Part shown: piece by piece, positions 9,138-16,933 of the stretch
How positions within the stretch are numbered: the first letter of the stretch is position 1
Layout: every line of letters starts with the position of its first letter
Origin: an uncultured Oscillospiraceae bacterium
Lineage (GTDB): Bacteria > Bacillota > Clostridia > Oscillospirales > Oscillospiraceae
Assembly: GCA_900757415.1 (NCBI GenBank)
Contig: CAAENU010000017.1
Span: 1-32,745, forward strand
DNA: 32,745 nucleotides
Reading direction: 5' to 3'
Position numbers and translations under genes: made by a program
Notes under the pieces: generated by a model
The model's database searches: none
What the model was told of the DNA's origin: nothing
Seen by the model: the letters and a program-made list of their open reading frames with translations, nothing else

Positions 9138-10310
9138 ATGATATCTTTGCTGGCCAAATGGCTGATCCCCAACCGCGATAAGGTGGAAAACAGTGAGGTG
9201 CGCCGCGCGTGGGGTTCCCTGTGCGGCTTTATGGGAATCGCTTTGAATCTGCTGCTATTTGCCGGAAAGCTGGCGGCAGGCGCGCTCAGCGGTTCCATCG
9301 CCGTAACGGCGGATGCTTTCAACAACCTCTCGGACGCGGGTTCGTCCGTAGTGACGCTGCTGGGTTTCCGTCTGGCGGGAAAAAAGCCGGACGCCGACCA
9401 TCCCTTCGGTCACGGGCGGATGGAATATGTCTCCGGTCTTGCCGTGGCAGGATTGATCCTGCTGATGGGCGCGGAGCTGGCAAAATCCTCTGTTGAAAAG
9501 ATCCTCCGTCCGGAAAGCGTATCCTTTTCGTGGCTGGCGGCGGCGATCCTGCTGGTTTCCATCGGCGTGAAGGTGTACATGTATCTCTACAACAAGGCGG
9601 TGGGGAAAAAGATCCGGTCTGCTGCTATGTCCGCCACCGCGTCGGACAGTCTCAGCGATACAGCGGCCACCGCGGCTGTGCTGCTGGCCATGCTTGTGGG
9701 CCACTGGAGCGGCGTGCAGCTGGACGGCTGGACGGGCCTGCTGGTGGCGCTGTTTATTCTGTGGTCGGCCGTACAGGCCGCACGGGATACCGTCAGTCCG
9801 CTGTTGGGCCAGTCGCCTGATCCGCTGCTGGTCAAGGAGATCGAAGAGCTGGTGATGGCACATGACGCCGTGGTAGGCGTGCACGATCTGGTGGTGCACG
9901 ATTACGGCCCCGGCCGGCGCATCATCTCCCTGCACGCCGAGGTTCCGGCCGACGGGCAGGTGCTGGCGCTGCACGACGTGATCGACAACATTGAGGCAGA
10001 GCTTTCACGCAAGCTTCACTGTGAGGCGGTAATTCACATGGATCCCGTGGTAGTGGGGGATCCGCAGGTGGATGCGCTGCACGAAAAGGTGGCGGCGCTG
10101 GTCAGGACCATCGACCCGCGCATTACCATCCACGATTTCCGCATTGTCCCCGGCGCCACCCACACCAACCTGATCTTTGACGCGGTAATTCCCTTTGATG
10201 AGCGGCTGACCCGGCCTCAGGTGGCCGCGCAGATCTGTCAGCTGGTGCAGGGGTTGGACGGCCGCTACCGGGCCGTGGTCAAGATAGAGAATTCCTATGT
10301 CAGCGAGTGA
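9138..10310 (+). CDS. Cation diffusion facilitator (CDF) metal exporter, probably Mn-type
   Basis: This is a 390-residue CDF transporter: six membrane helices (roughly residues 25-215) and a long cytoplasmic metal-binding domain. The family hallmark HPFGHGRMEY is at residues 88-97. The predicted transmembrane metal site pairs N62-x3-D66 (ADAFNNLSD) in helix 2 with D170-x3-D174 (SDSLSD) in helix 5. In the CDF literature a His in helix 5 marks zinc exporters and an all-Asp/Asn quartet marks manganese exporters, so Mn(II) efflux is my inference. The C-terminal part is long (about 175 residues, with many His and Asp). A TAAGGAG site lies 7 bases before the ATG. It is cotranscribed with the NhaC-like gene and the sirtuin. 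Confidence 0.92.
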   Translation: MISLLAKWLIPNRDKVENSEVRRAWGSLCGFMGIALNLLLFAGKLAAGALSGSIAVTADAFNNLSDAGSSVVTLLGFRLAGKKPDADHPFGHGRMEYVSGLAVAGLILLMGAELAKSSVEKILRPESVSFSWLAAAILLVSIGVKVYMYLYNKAVGKKIRSAAMSATASDSLSDTAATAAVLLAMLVGHWSGVQLDGWTGLLVALFILWSAVQAARDTVSPLLGQSPDPLLVKEIEELVMAHDAVVGVHDLVVHDYGPGRRIISLHAEVPADGQVLALHDVIDNIEAELSRKLHCEAVIHMDPVVVGDPQVDALHEKVAALVRTIDPRITIHDFRIVPGATHTNLIFDAVIPFDERLTRPQVAAQICQLVQGLDGRYRAVVKIENSYVSE

Positions 10311-10322
10311 AAGGAGCAAATG

Positions 10323-11039
10323 ATGGACGATCAGATCCGCAAATTGAAAGAGCTGGTGGACAGCAGCGACAATATTGTATTCTTCGGCGGCGCAGGTGTT
10401 TCCACCGAGAGCGGCATTCCCGATTTCCGCAGCGTGGACGGACTGTATCACCAGCAGTACCGATATCCGCCGGAAACGATCCTCAGCCACAGCTTCTATA
10501 CAGCCCATAAGACGGAGTTTTATGACTTTTACCGCGCCAAAATGCTGGCCCCGGACGCCCAGCCCAACGCCGCACACCGCAAGCTGGCCCAATGGGAGGC
10601 ACAGGGAAAGCTGAAGGCGGTCATCACCCAGAATATTGACGGCCTGCATCAGAAGGCGGGCAGCCGCGAAGTACTGGAGCTGCACGGAAGCGTGCTGCGG
10701 AACTACTGCGAAAGGTGCGGCAAATTTTACGGTTTGGATGCGATCCTCCACAGCACCGGCGTGCCGAAATGCACCTGCGGCGGCGATATCAAGCCGGATG
10801 TGGTGCTGTATGAGGAGGGACTGGACGAGCATGTCATGCAAAAGGCGCTGGACTATATCAGCCGCGCTGACATGCTGATCATCGGCGGCACATCGCTGGT
10901 GGTTTATCCCGCAGCGGGACTGGTTCGCTATTACCGAGGGAATAAACTGGTGGTGATCAACAAGGGTGTGATCGAGGCGGATCTCGGCGCGGACCTGGTG
11001 ATCAACGGTCCCATCGGCCAGGTGCTCTCGCAGGTATAA
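10323..11039 (+). CDS. cobB: NAD-dependent protein deacylase (sirtuin, SIR2 family)
   Basis: A complete bacterial sirtuin of 238 residues, which removes acyl groups from lysines at the expense of NAD+. NAD-binding GAGVSTESGIPDFR is near residue 22, QNIDGLH near residue 100, and catalytic His lies in ELHGS. The zinc site is CERC followed by CTC, and GTSLVV and VVINKG complete the Rossmann fold. Two ATG codons are adjacent (10320 and 10323); the second is preferred because it lies 6 bases after AAGGAG, the first only 3. It follows the CDF gene by a dozen bases and ends the operon. No clear terminator follows; the next gene has its own promoter. Confidence 0.95.
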   Translation: MDDQIRKLKELVDSSDNIVFFGGAGVSTESGIPDFRSVDGLYHQQYRYPPETILSHSFYTAHKTEFYDFYRAKMLAPDAQPNAAHRKLAQWEAQGKLKAVITQNIDGLHQKAGSREVLELHGSVLRNYCERCGKFYGLDAILHSTGVPKCTCGGDIKPDVVLYEEGLDEHVMQKALDYISRADMLIIGGTSLVVYPAAGLVRYYRGNKLVVINKGVIEADLGADLVINGPIGQVLSQV

Positions 11040-11061
11040 GGGGGCAGACGAAACCCTGACC

Positions 11062-11090
11062 TTTACACCGGAGAAAAAGCAGGGTATAAT
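11062..11090 (+). promoter_or_regulatory. Promoter of the flippase-TetR operon
   Basis: TTTACA (11062-11067), a 17-bp spacer and consensus TATAAT (11085-11090), 33 bases before the flippase ATG. This is one of the closest matches to a vegetative sigma-A promoter in the window. Confidence 0.8.
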
Positions 11091-11122
11091 AACGTGTCAA
11101 ATCGTACAAAAGGAGCCGGTAC

Positions 11123-12664
11123 ATGAAGGTCAATCAGATCAAAGCGGGCGCGATACTATCCTATCTGTCCATGGGACTGAGCACCATCATCTCACTTGTA
11201 TATACCCCCATCATGCTGCAGCGGCTGGGGGAAAGTGAGTTTGGCGTCTATCAGGCGGTGCTGCCCATTATCTCTTATCTGAACCTGCTGAGCTTTGGCC
11301 TGGGCAGCGCCTATGTGCGGTATTACTCCCGGTTTCGGGCGGCAGGAGACAAGCGCGGCTGCGCCAAGCTGAACGGCATGTTCCTGACCACCTACCTCTT
11401 TCTGGGCGTGCTGGTGCTGGTTATCGGCTTCGGATTATCCTATTGCGATGTGATCTTCGGCAAAAAGCTGACGGCGGAGGAAATTGCTCTGGCCGAGCGG
11501 CTGCTGCGGATCATGTCGGTGAACGCGGCGCTGACCTTTCCCATCAGCGTATTCGAGTCCCATGTGACCATTAACGAGCGCTATCTTTTCCAAAAGGTGG
11601 TGGCCATGGGCAAGCAGGTGCTCAACCCGCTTATCATGATACCGCTGCTGCTGATCGGCTACCGCAGCGTAACGCTGACCATCGTTTCGCTGATCTTTAC
11701 CGTTCTCAGCGGCGTGATCAACATCTTCTACTGTCTGAGCCGGCTGCGGATGCAGTTTCTCTTTCGCGGATATGACTTCGGCCTGCTGCGGGAAATGTTC
11801 GGCTTCACGCTGTATGTCTTTCTGGGGATCGTGGTGGACAACTTCAACTGGTCCATCGACCGGCTGCTGCTGACATGGCTCCACGGCTCCACGGCGGTAA
11901 CCATCTATGTGATCGCCGCCCAGCTGAATACCTTTTACCTCTCTTTCGGCAATGCCATCTCCAATGTGATGACGCCACGCGTCCACCGGCTGGTGGCCAA
12001 CAATGCGCCCATGCGCCAGCTGGACGCCCTGTTTACCCGGGTGGGGCGGCTGCAGTTCATTCTGCTGGCCGGCATCTTTCTGGGGTTTGTGGCGGTGGGC
12101 CAATCCTTTGTGGTGCTGTGGGGCGGCGGCGACATCTTCGCCATCGACTACTGGACCACGCTGCTGCTGTTTTTCGCCTGCCTGTGGACCAATATCCAAA
12201 CGGTGGGCATCGAGATCCAGCGGGCCAAGAATATGCACAAGTTCCGTTCGCTGACCTATCTGGGCGTGGCGCTGGGCAATGCCGTGCTGTCCATTCCGCT
12301 GTGCATGAAGTGGCAGGGTCTGGGCGCCGCCATCGGCACGGCCATCGCCACGCTGGTGGGGAACGTAATACTGATGAACTGGTATTATTACCGGCATATC
12401 GGACTGAATATCCCGGCCTTCTGGCGGCATATTTTCCACCTTATGCCTGCCATGGTGCTGCCGGCAGCGGCGGCGGTGCTGCTGGCGGTATTCACCCACC
12501 CCGCCAGTTACTGGGGGCTGATACCGCCGGGCTGCGCCTTTGTGGCGGTATATGCTCTGTCGCTGTGGCTGTTCGGACTGAACCGGTATGAACGCGGTCT
12601 GGTCACGGAGCCGCTGCGGCGGCTGACAAGACGAAAAAGAGGAGGTGGCCGCCGTGCCCCGTAA
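11123..12664 (+). CDS. Wzx/MATE-like polysaccharide flippase (MVF superfamily)
   Basis: This is a 513-residue membrane protein with about 12-14 hydrophobic helices. The N-terminus combines an early helix with YTPIMLQRLGESEFGVYQ, typical of the oligosaccharide flippase/polysaccharide biosynthesis family that moves lipid-linked sugars across the membrane. It has no glycosyltransferase or polymerase neighbours, so its substrate is unknown; stand-alone members occur widely in Firmicutes. The ATG follows AAAGGAG by 7-8 bases. The 3' end overlaps the TetR gene by 11 bases, so regulator and flippase share a transcript. Confidence 0.88.
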   Translation: MKVNQIKAGAILSYLSMGLSTIISLVYTPIMLQRLGESEFGVYQAVLPIISYLNLLSFGLGSAYVRYYSRFRAAGDKRGCAKLNGMFLTTYLFLGVLVLVIGFGLSYCDVIFGKKLTAEEIALAERLLRIMSVNAALTFPISVFESHVTINERYLFQKVVAMGKQVLNPLIMIPLLLIGYRSVTLTIVSLIFTVLSGVINIFYCLSRLRMQFLFRGYDFGLLREMFGFTLYVFLGIVVDNFNWSIDRLLLTWLHGSTAVTIYVIAAQLNTFYLSFGNAISNVMTPRVHRLVANNAPMRQLDALFTRVGRLQFILLAGIFLGFVAVGQSFVVLWGGGDIFAIDYWTTLLLFFACLWTNIQTVGIEIQRAKNMHKFRSLTYLGVALGNAVLSIPLCMKWQGLGAAIGTAIATLVGNVILMNWYYYRHIGLNIPAFWRHIFHLMPAMVLPAAAAVLLAVFTHPASYWGLIPPGCAFVAVYALSLWLFGLNRYERGLVTEPLRRLTRRKRGGGRRAP

Positions 12665-13241
12665 ATCAGGCCGCAACACCAAGGGCCGCATTGTCTCTGC
12701 TGCGTGGAAGCTTTTCTATGAACAGGGGTACGACAACACCACCGTGGAGGACATCATTTTTGAATCGGAAACCTCCAAGGGCAGCTTTTACCACTATTTT
12801 GAGGGAAAAGACGCGCTGCTGGGGTCGCTGTCCATGATCTTTGATGAAAAATATGAGCAGCTGCGGCAGGAAATGGATCCGGATATGAACGCCGTTGACA
12901 AACTGATCCACATGAACCATGAGCTGTTCACCATGATCGACAATACGGTGTCGGTGGAGCTGCTGGCACGGCTGTTTTCCACGCAGCTGACCACCAAAGG
13001 TGAAAAGCACCTGCTCAGCCGCGACCGCACCTATTTCAAGCTGCTGCATCAGGTGGTGCGGCAGGGGCTGGAGCGCCGCGAGCTGCGCGGCGATCTGACG
13101 GCCAATGAGATCATCAACGACTACGCCATGTTCGAGCATGGGCTGATGTACGACTGGTGTCTGGCCGATGGCGGCTACTCGCTGGCGCGCTATGCGGAGC
13201 GGACAATGCCCATGTTTTTGAGCAGCTACCGCATGAATTGA
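12654..13241 (+). CDS. TetR/AcrR-family transcriptional regulator
   Basis: This is a 195-residue regulator. The N-terminal helix-turn-helix is TTVEDIIFESETSKGSFYHYFEGKD (residues about 27-52 as a region), the TetR signature in which SKGSFYHYF is the recognition helix. The remaining 140 residues form the variable ligand/dimerisation domain. I chose GTG at 12654 because AGAGGAGG lies 8 bases upstream; an earlier in-frame GTG at 12645 overlaps that site. It overlaps the flippase stop. Two targets are plausible: its own operon, or putP, whose promoter carries a long palindrome immediately downstream of this gene. The effector is unknown. Confidence 0.93.
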   Translation: MPRKSGRNTKGRIVSAAWKLFYEQGYDNTTVEDIIFESETSKGSFYHYFEGKDALLGSLSMIFDEKYEQLRQEMDPDMNAVDKLIHMNHELFTMIDNTVSVELLARLFSTQLTTKGEKHLLSRDRTYFKLLHQVVRQGLERRELRGDLTANEIINDYAMFEHGLMYDWCLADGGYSLARYAERTMPMFLSSYRMN

Positions 13242-13324
13242 TAAAATTTTTATTTTAGACTACATTTTATTACTGTAAATCGTCTATATAAAAATGTGCA
13301 AATAACACAGTAAACTTTCATTTT

Positions 13325-13366
13325 TACAGAACGGTGTACAGAATTAATTCTGTACACCGTTCTGTA
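13325..13366. repeat. 42-bp perfect palindrome, candidate operator
   Basis: The two 21-base arms (13325-13345 and 13346-13366) are exact reverse complements with no spacer; the centre reads GAATTAATTC. Neither strand has a T-run after it, so it does not look like an intrinsic terminator. Its right edge lies about 20 bases upstream of the putP extended -10, covering the place of a -35 element. A TetR gene ends 84 bases upstream. An operator is therefore the most natural reading, though this is inference. Confidence 0.7.
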
Positions 13367-13386
13367 TTTCAGTCTGGTAAAAAGTA

Positions 13387-13395
13387 TGCTATACT
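13387..13395 (+). promoter_or_regulatory. putP extended -10 promoter
   Basis: TGC followed directly by TATACT (13390-13395) forms an extended -10. No good -35 is visible at 17 bp (TTTCAG). The palindrome at 13325-13366 ends where the -35 would begin, which suggests dependence on, or control by, a bound protein. Confidence 0.6.
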
Positions 13396-13475
13396 GACCG
13401 CTGTGAAAAAAGCGGAAGTCCCGTTAAAACCGAGCAAACGGGCAAAGCCGCGTGTGTTAAGGAGAAGCAAGAGAC

Positions 13476-14930
13476 ATGAATTTATCTGAAGCCATTGTAT
13501 TTCTGATCTATCTGGTGTTCATGCTGGGCATCGGCATCTATTTCTTTTTCAAAAACCGCAACGGCGGCGACAAGACCTATTTCCTTGGCGGCCGCCAGAT
13601 GGGGCCGTGGGTCACGGCGCTGTCTGCCGGCGCGTCCGACATGAGCGCGTGGGTGCTGATGGGCCTGCCCACCTCCATCTATGCGCTGGGCCTTGGCCAG
13701 CTGTGGATCTCAGTGGGTCTGGCCATCGGCTACACCATCAGCTGGCTGTGTGAAGCACCGCGCCTGCGCCGCTTCTCTATTGTGGCCGACGACTCCATCA
13801 CGATTCCCCAGTATCTGACCAACCGCTTTTTGTCCAAGTCAAAGGCGCTGCAAATTATCTGCGCTGTGATCTTTCTGGTGGCCTATACCATTTACGCCGC
13901 CTCCAGCGTCAAGGCCTGCGGCACACTGTTCAACACGGTGACCGGCGTGAATGAGACGGTAGCCATGTATGTGGCGTCGATCATTATCATCGGCTATACC
14001 TTTTTGGGCGGCTTCTCCGCCGTGTGCTGGACGGACTTCTTCCAGGGTATGCTGATGCTGGCGGCGCTGCTGGTGGCGCCCATCTTCGCCCTGTTCATGC
14101 TCAAGGGCGTGGGTGTTCATCCGGTGGATACCCCCAACTTCTTCAACCCCTTCAGCAGCTGGAAGGATATCGTTTCCGGTCTTGGCTGGGGTCTGGGCTA
14201 CTTCGGTATGCCCCATATCATCATCCGCTTTATGTCTCTGGAATCCCAGAAGTCCCTGAAGAAATCCGCCAAAATCGGTATCAGCTGGACGCTGCTGATC
14301 GTGATTTTTGCCGCGCTGGTGGGCATTATCGGCCGTCTTTTCCTGGGCTTTGATGAGACCATCAACGGCCATTCTCTGGTGTTTATCACCATGGTGCGCC
14401 GCATCTTCCCTGGCGTTATCTCCGGCATTCTGCTGTCTGCCGTGCTGGCGGCGTCCATGTCCACGGCGGACTCCCAGCTGCTGACGGCGGCCAGCGCCTT
14501 TGCCAGCGATGTGTATAAGCCTGTGATCCGCAAGGGTCAGGCCGGTGAGAAGGAAATGCTGTGGGCGGGCCGCCTTGTGGTGCTGGCCATCGCCGTGGTT
14601 GCGCTGCTGATCGCCTCCGATCCCGGGGCCGGTACGATCATGTCGCTGGTGTCCAATGCATGGGGCGTATTCGGCGCTGCTTTTGGCCCGGCAATTATGC
14701 TGAGCCTGTTCTGGAAGAGATTTACCTTCTCCGGTGCGGTGGCCGGTATTCTGGTAGGCGCCGCCGTGGATGTGCTGTGGCTGCTGTGCCTGTCCTCCAC
14801 AGGGATCTACGAGATCATCCCCGGTACGGCGGCCGGTCTGATCGCCTGCATTGTGGTCTCCCTGCTCAGCCGCAAGCCTGATGCCGATGTCGAGGCTCTG
14901 TACGACAAGGCCGTTGCCTACACCGACTGA
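13476..14930 (+). CDS. putP: Sodium/proline symporter (SSS family)
   Basis: This is a 484-residue sodium:solute symporter, the normal length for PutP. Residues in FLGGRQMGPWVTALSAGASDMSAW (about 34-57) match the PutP sodium-site region, and GGFSAVCWTDFFQG (about 180-193) matches the family signature. About 13 hydrophobic helices are visible. It imports proline with Na+, for nutrition or osmoprotection; another amino acid cannot be excluded. AAGGAGAAG precedes the ATG by about 8 bases. It is monocistronic: its own promoter lies upstream and a strong terminator at 14942-14975. The promoter-proximal palindrome suggests regulation by the adjacent TetR protein or another dimeric factor. Confidence 0.93.
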   Translation: MNLSEAIVFLIYLVFMLGIGIYFFFKNRNGGDKTYFLGGRQMGPWVTALSAGASDMSAWVLMGLPTSIYALGLGQLWISVGLAIGYTISWLCEAPRLRRFSIVADDSITIPQYLTNRFLSKSKALQIICAVIFLVAYTIYAASSVKACGTLFNTVTGVNETVAMYVASIIIIGYTFLGGFSAVCWTDFFQGMLMLAALLVAPIFALFMLKGVGVHPVDTPNFFNPFSSWKDIVSGLGWGLGYFGMPHIIIRFMSLESQKSLKKSAKIGISWTLLIVIFAALVGIIGRLFLGFDETINGHSLVFITMVRRIFPGVISGILLSAVLAASMSTADSQLLTAASAFASDVYKPVIRKGQAGEKEMLWAGRLVVLAIAVVALLIASDPGAGTIMSLVSNAWGVFGAAFGPAIMLSLFWKRFTFSGAVAGILVGAAVDVLWLLCLSSTGIYEIIPGTAAGLIACIVVSLLSRKPDADVEALYDKAVAYTD

Positions 14931-14941
14931 TCCGTTTTATC

Positions 14942-14975
14942 AAAAGCGCCATCCTTGGGGATGGCGCTTTTTCTT
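14942..14975 (+). terminator. putP terminator
   Basis: A perfect 13-bp stem (14942-14954 with 14959-14971), a 4-base loop and a T-rich tail. It lies 11 bases after the putP stop. Confidence 0.9.
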
Positions 14976-15002
14976 GACAAAAAGCGGATCATGCGCCACA
15001 AT
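14974..15002 (+). promoter_or_regulatory. Promoter of the PPOX-family gene
   Basis: Consensus TTGACA (14974-14979), a 17-bp spacer and CACAAT (14997-15002). It begins at the tail of the putP terminator and lies 50 bases before the ATG at 15053. Confidence 0.6.
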
Positions 15003-15052
15003 GAAAGGCACCATCGATTAACAAGGGTAATCTATCACGAAGGAGTTCGATC

Positions 15053-15547
15053 ATGCGCAGAAAAGAATGTGAACGGAATGAAGCCTTTGCCTGGGAGGTG
15101 CTGAAGCACTCCGTATATGCCACCGTGTCTATGGTGCGGCCGGACGGCACACCCTATGCCACCCCGATCAACGTGGTGGGCGATGATGTTTACCGGGTGC
15201 TGTATTTCCATTGCGCCGGAGAGGGAGATCGCTGGGACATTCTGAAAGGCGGTGCACCGGTGTGCGTGACCGCCGTATCCACCGCCACCCTGCTCCCCAA
15301 CAGATTCACCACCGCCTACCGCAGCGCCATGTTCAAGGGCCGCGCCGAGGTGGTGACAGACGAGGGGGAAAAGACCAAGGCCATGCTGCTCTTGTGCACC
15401 GCCTTCGACCCCAAGGCCATGGGACGGTTCGACGAGGCCATGGCACACTGCACGGCGCAGGTCGTTAAGATCGTGCCGGAGGTCATCACCGGCAAGGAGC
15501 ATGAAATGCATCAAGCCCCCAAATCCCACAGCTGTAAGAGGGAATAA
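15053..15547 (+). CDS. Pyridoxamine 5'-phosphate oxidase-fold (NimA-like) flavin protein
   Basis: This is a 164-residue protein with the split-barrel flavin-binding fold. MRRKECER near the start, ATVSMVRPDGTPYATPINVV (24-43) and LYFHCAGEGDRWDIL (about 49-64) resemble the NimA/5-nitroimidazole-reductase branch of the PPOX family, which binds FMN or a related cofactor. The physiological substrate is not known for most members. AAGGAG sits 9 bases before the ATG, it has its own promoter, and a 16-bp hairpin follows the stop. It appears monocistronic. Confidence 0.88.
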   Translation: MRRKECERNEAFAWEVLKHSVYATVSMVRPDGTPYATPINVVGDDVYRVLYFHCAGEGDRWDILKGGAPVCVTAVSTATLLPNRFTTAYRSAMFKGRAEVVTDEGEKTKAMLLLCTAFDPKAMGRFDEAMAHCTAQVVKIVPEVITGKEHEMHQAPKSHSCKRE

Positions 15548-15558
15548 TACGGGATCCG

Positions 15559-15595
15559 GCGCAGGGACGGCACATTTTCTGTGCCGTCCCTGCGC
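15559..15595 (+). terminator. Strong hairpin after the PPOX gene
   Basis: A perfect 16-bp GC-rich stem (15559-15574 with 15580-15595) with a TTTTC loop, 11 bases after the stop codon. It lacks the usual T-tract on either strand, so it may act as a processing or stability element, or a weak terminator. Confidence 0.6.
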
Positions 15596-15617
15596 ATTGA
15601 TAAGCGTACACCGCATC

Positions 15618-15646
15618 TTGTCATTGGTGAAACGGTCTGGTATACT
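15618..15646 (+). promoter_or_regulatory. Promoter of the disrupted transporter gene
   Basis: TTGTCA (15618-15623), a 17-bp spacer and TATACT (15641-15646) preceded by TGG. It is one of the best promoters in the window although the gene behind it is broken. Confidence 0.75.
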
Positions 15647-15684
15647 TGTGCTGCGGATAGCTTTTCAAGTAAGGAGAAACTACT

Positions 15685-15938
15685 ATGGCAGAAATTATTA
15701 TGGCCTTTTGCCTCTTGTGTTTCTGATCGTCTATGCCCTCAAGACACGGAAGATGGCCGAATCCATGATTCTGGCCACACTTTTGGCCATGGTTCTGGTA
15801 CACCGGCAGAACTTTCTTACCGGCACCATCGACGCCATGTACGCCACGCTGTCCAACTCGTCCTACCAATTCGCACTTTACGCCGTCGGCGTTGCCGCAG
15901 TGAGCGCTGCCGCCTTTTTATTGTGCGGCCTTATTTGA
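15685..15938 (+). pseudogene. Remnant of an NhaC-like transporter (frameshift plus large deletion)
   Basis: A perfect ribosome binding site (AAGGAG) 8 bases upstream leads to ATG 15685, which reads MAEIIMAFCL and stops after 13 codons at TGA 15724. One frame over, the sequence continues in protein-like fashion: LPLVFLIVYALKTRKM, then AESMILATLLAMVLVHRQ and ATLSNSSYQFAL. A single extra T in the TTTT run near 15705 would join the two into MAEIIMAFLPLVFLIVYA. The joined protein would be only about 84 residues, whereas NhaC-type permeases that it resembles exceed 400. The last 20 residues are a hydrophobic segment, perhaps the original C-terminus fused by an internal deletion. The family match is from memory of similar N-termini and is moderate. 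Confidence 0.6.
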
Positions 15939-15942
15939 ATAC

Positions 15943-15980
15943 AAAAAAGCCTTCTGTCCACAGGACAGAAGGCTTTTTTT
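15943..15980. terminator. Bidirectional terminator
   Basis: A 17-bp perfect stem (15943-15959 with 15963-15979), loop ACA, with an A-run on one side and a T-run on the other. It serves the transporter remnant (plus) and the EamA gene (minus), which ends at 15983. Confidence 0.9.
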
Positions 15981-15982
15981 CG

Positions 15983-16870
15983 TCATTTCATGCCGTTCCG
16001 TTTTCCTAAAAGCGGGCGCCAATCCATCTCGATGACCAGCAGGCTCAGCAGCATCAGCGCCGCCCCTGCATACCCCCGCGGCAGCAGCTTTTCTCCCGCA
16101 AAGACGAAAGCCACGATTCCGGAGAACACCGGCTCCAGCGTGAAGATCACACCTACATGGCTGGCGGTGGTATATTGCTGGGCCACCGCCTGAATCACAA
16201 AGGCAACGCCGGAGCAGAACAGTCCCAGGAAAACGGCGGCGGCCCAGATCTTCGGGGACTGGGGCAGATGGGGCCGCTCGGCAACAACGGACACCAGCAG
16301 CATCAGCACGCCTGCTGCCCCCAACTGGCACACGCCCAGTGTGACGGCATCCACTTCCGGGTGCTTGACAGCCTTTTCCGTTACCAGCATGTCGGCAGCA
16401 TAACATACCGCGCAGATCAGGCAGATCAGATCGCCGCTGGCGGGGCGGAACGCCTCATTCAGCGTCAGCAGTGCCATGCCCACGGTGCACAATACCAGTG
16501 CAATGCCCAGCTTTCGGTCCGGTTTGCGGCGGTTGAACACAAAATCCAGCAGCGGCGTGAACACCACCGGCAGGGCGCAGATAAACCCCGCGTTGGAAAT
16601 AGAGGTATTGGCCACGCCATAGGTGGCGCCGGCATACACGCCCACCAGCAGCACGCCGATAATCAGGCTGTAGCGCAGGGTGGCGCGGCTGACGTGCCGC
16701 AGCTTTTTCCAAAAAACAGCCGCCAGCACCAAAAACGCCAGCAAAAAGCGAAAGGCATTCAGGTTCATCGGCTGCAGTTCCTCAAGACACAAATTCACCA
16801 GATAATAGGATACACCCCAAAAAAGTGTGACCATGATCAGTGACAGGTCAGCCTTGCGCTGCTGTGACAT
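15983..16870 (-). CDS. EamA/DMT-family permease
   Basis: This is a 295-residue inner-membrane protein with ten predicted helices arranged as two EamA repeats: LSLIMVTLFWGVSYYLVN opens the first, and SGDLICLICAVCYAADML the second. Members export or import metabolites such as amino acids; the substrate cannot be read from sequence. The ATG at 16870 is preferred: GGAGGAG lies 7 bases upstream, whereas an upstream in-frame TTG (16876) sits almost on that site. Its promoter is at 16905-16933, just outside the end of the neighbouring minus-strand AI-2E gene, and it ends at a bidirectional terminator. Confidence 0.92.
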   Translation of the reverse strand: MSQQRKADLSLIMVTLFWGVSYYLVNLCLEELQPMNLNAFRFLLAFLVLAAVFWKKLRHVSRATLRYSLIIGVLLVGVYAGATYGVANTSISNAGFICALPVVFTPLLDFVFNRRKPDRKLGIALVLCTVGMALLTLNEAFRPASGDLICLICAVCYAADMLVTEKAVKHPEVDAVTLGVCQLGAAGVLMLLVSVVAERPHLPQSPKIWAAAVFLGLFCSGVAFVIQAVAQQYTTASHVGVIFTLEPVFSGIVAFVFAGEKLLPRGYAGAALMLLSLLVIEMDWRPLLGKRNGMK

Positions 16871-16904
16871 GGGCAAACTCCTCCCTCTTTTCCTCTGTTA
16901 AGGG

Positions 16905-16933
16905 AGTATATCACACCTTTTTCGCAAAAGCAA
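16905..16933 (-). promoter_or_regulatory. EamA gene promoter
   Basis: On the minus strand TTGCTT (16928-16933), a 17-bp spacer and TATACT (16905-16910) with TGA just before it. The sequence closely resembles the murA promoter at 25082-25109. Confidence 0.7.

Larger units (their letters stand above)
13242..13475 (+). other. AT-rich intergenic region between tetR and putP
   Basis: This 234-base gap has markedly lower GC than the flanks. It has AT-rich runs with TATATAAAAA near 13285, the 42-bp palindrome at 13325-13366, an extended -10 promoter at 13387-13395, and the putP ribosome binding site AAGGAGAAG. No open reading frame was found in it, and no T-tract that would make the palindrome a standard terminator. 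Confidence 0.7.
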
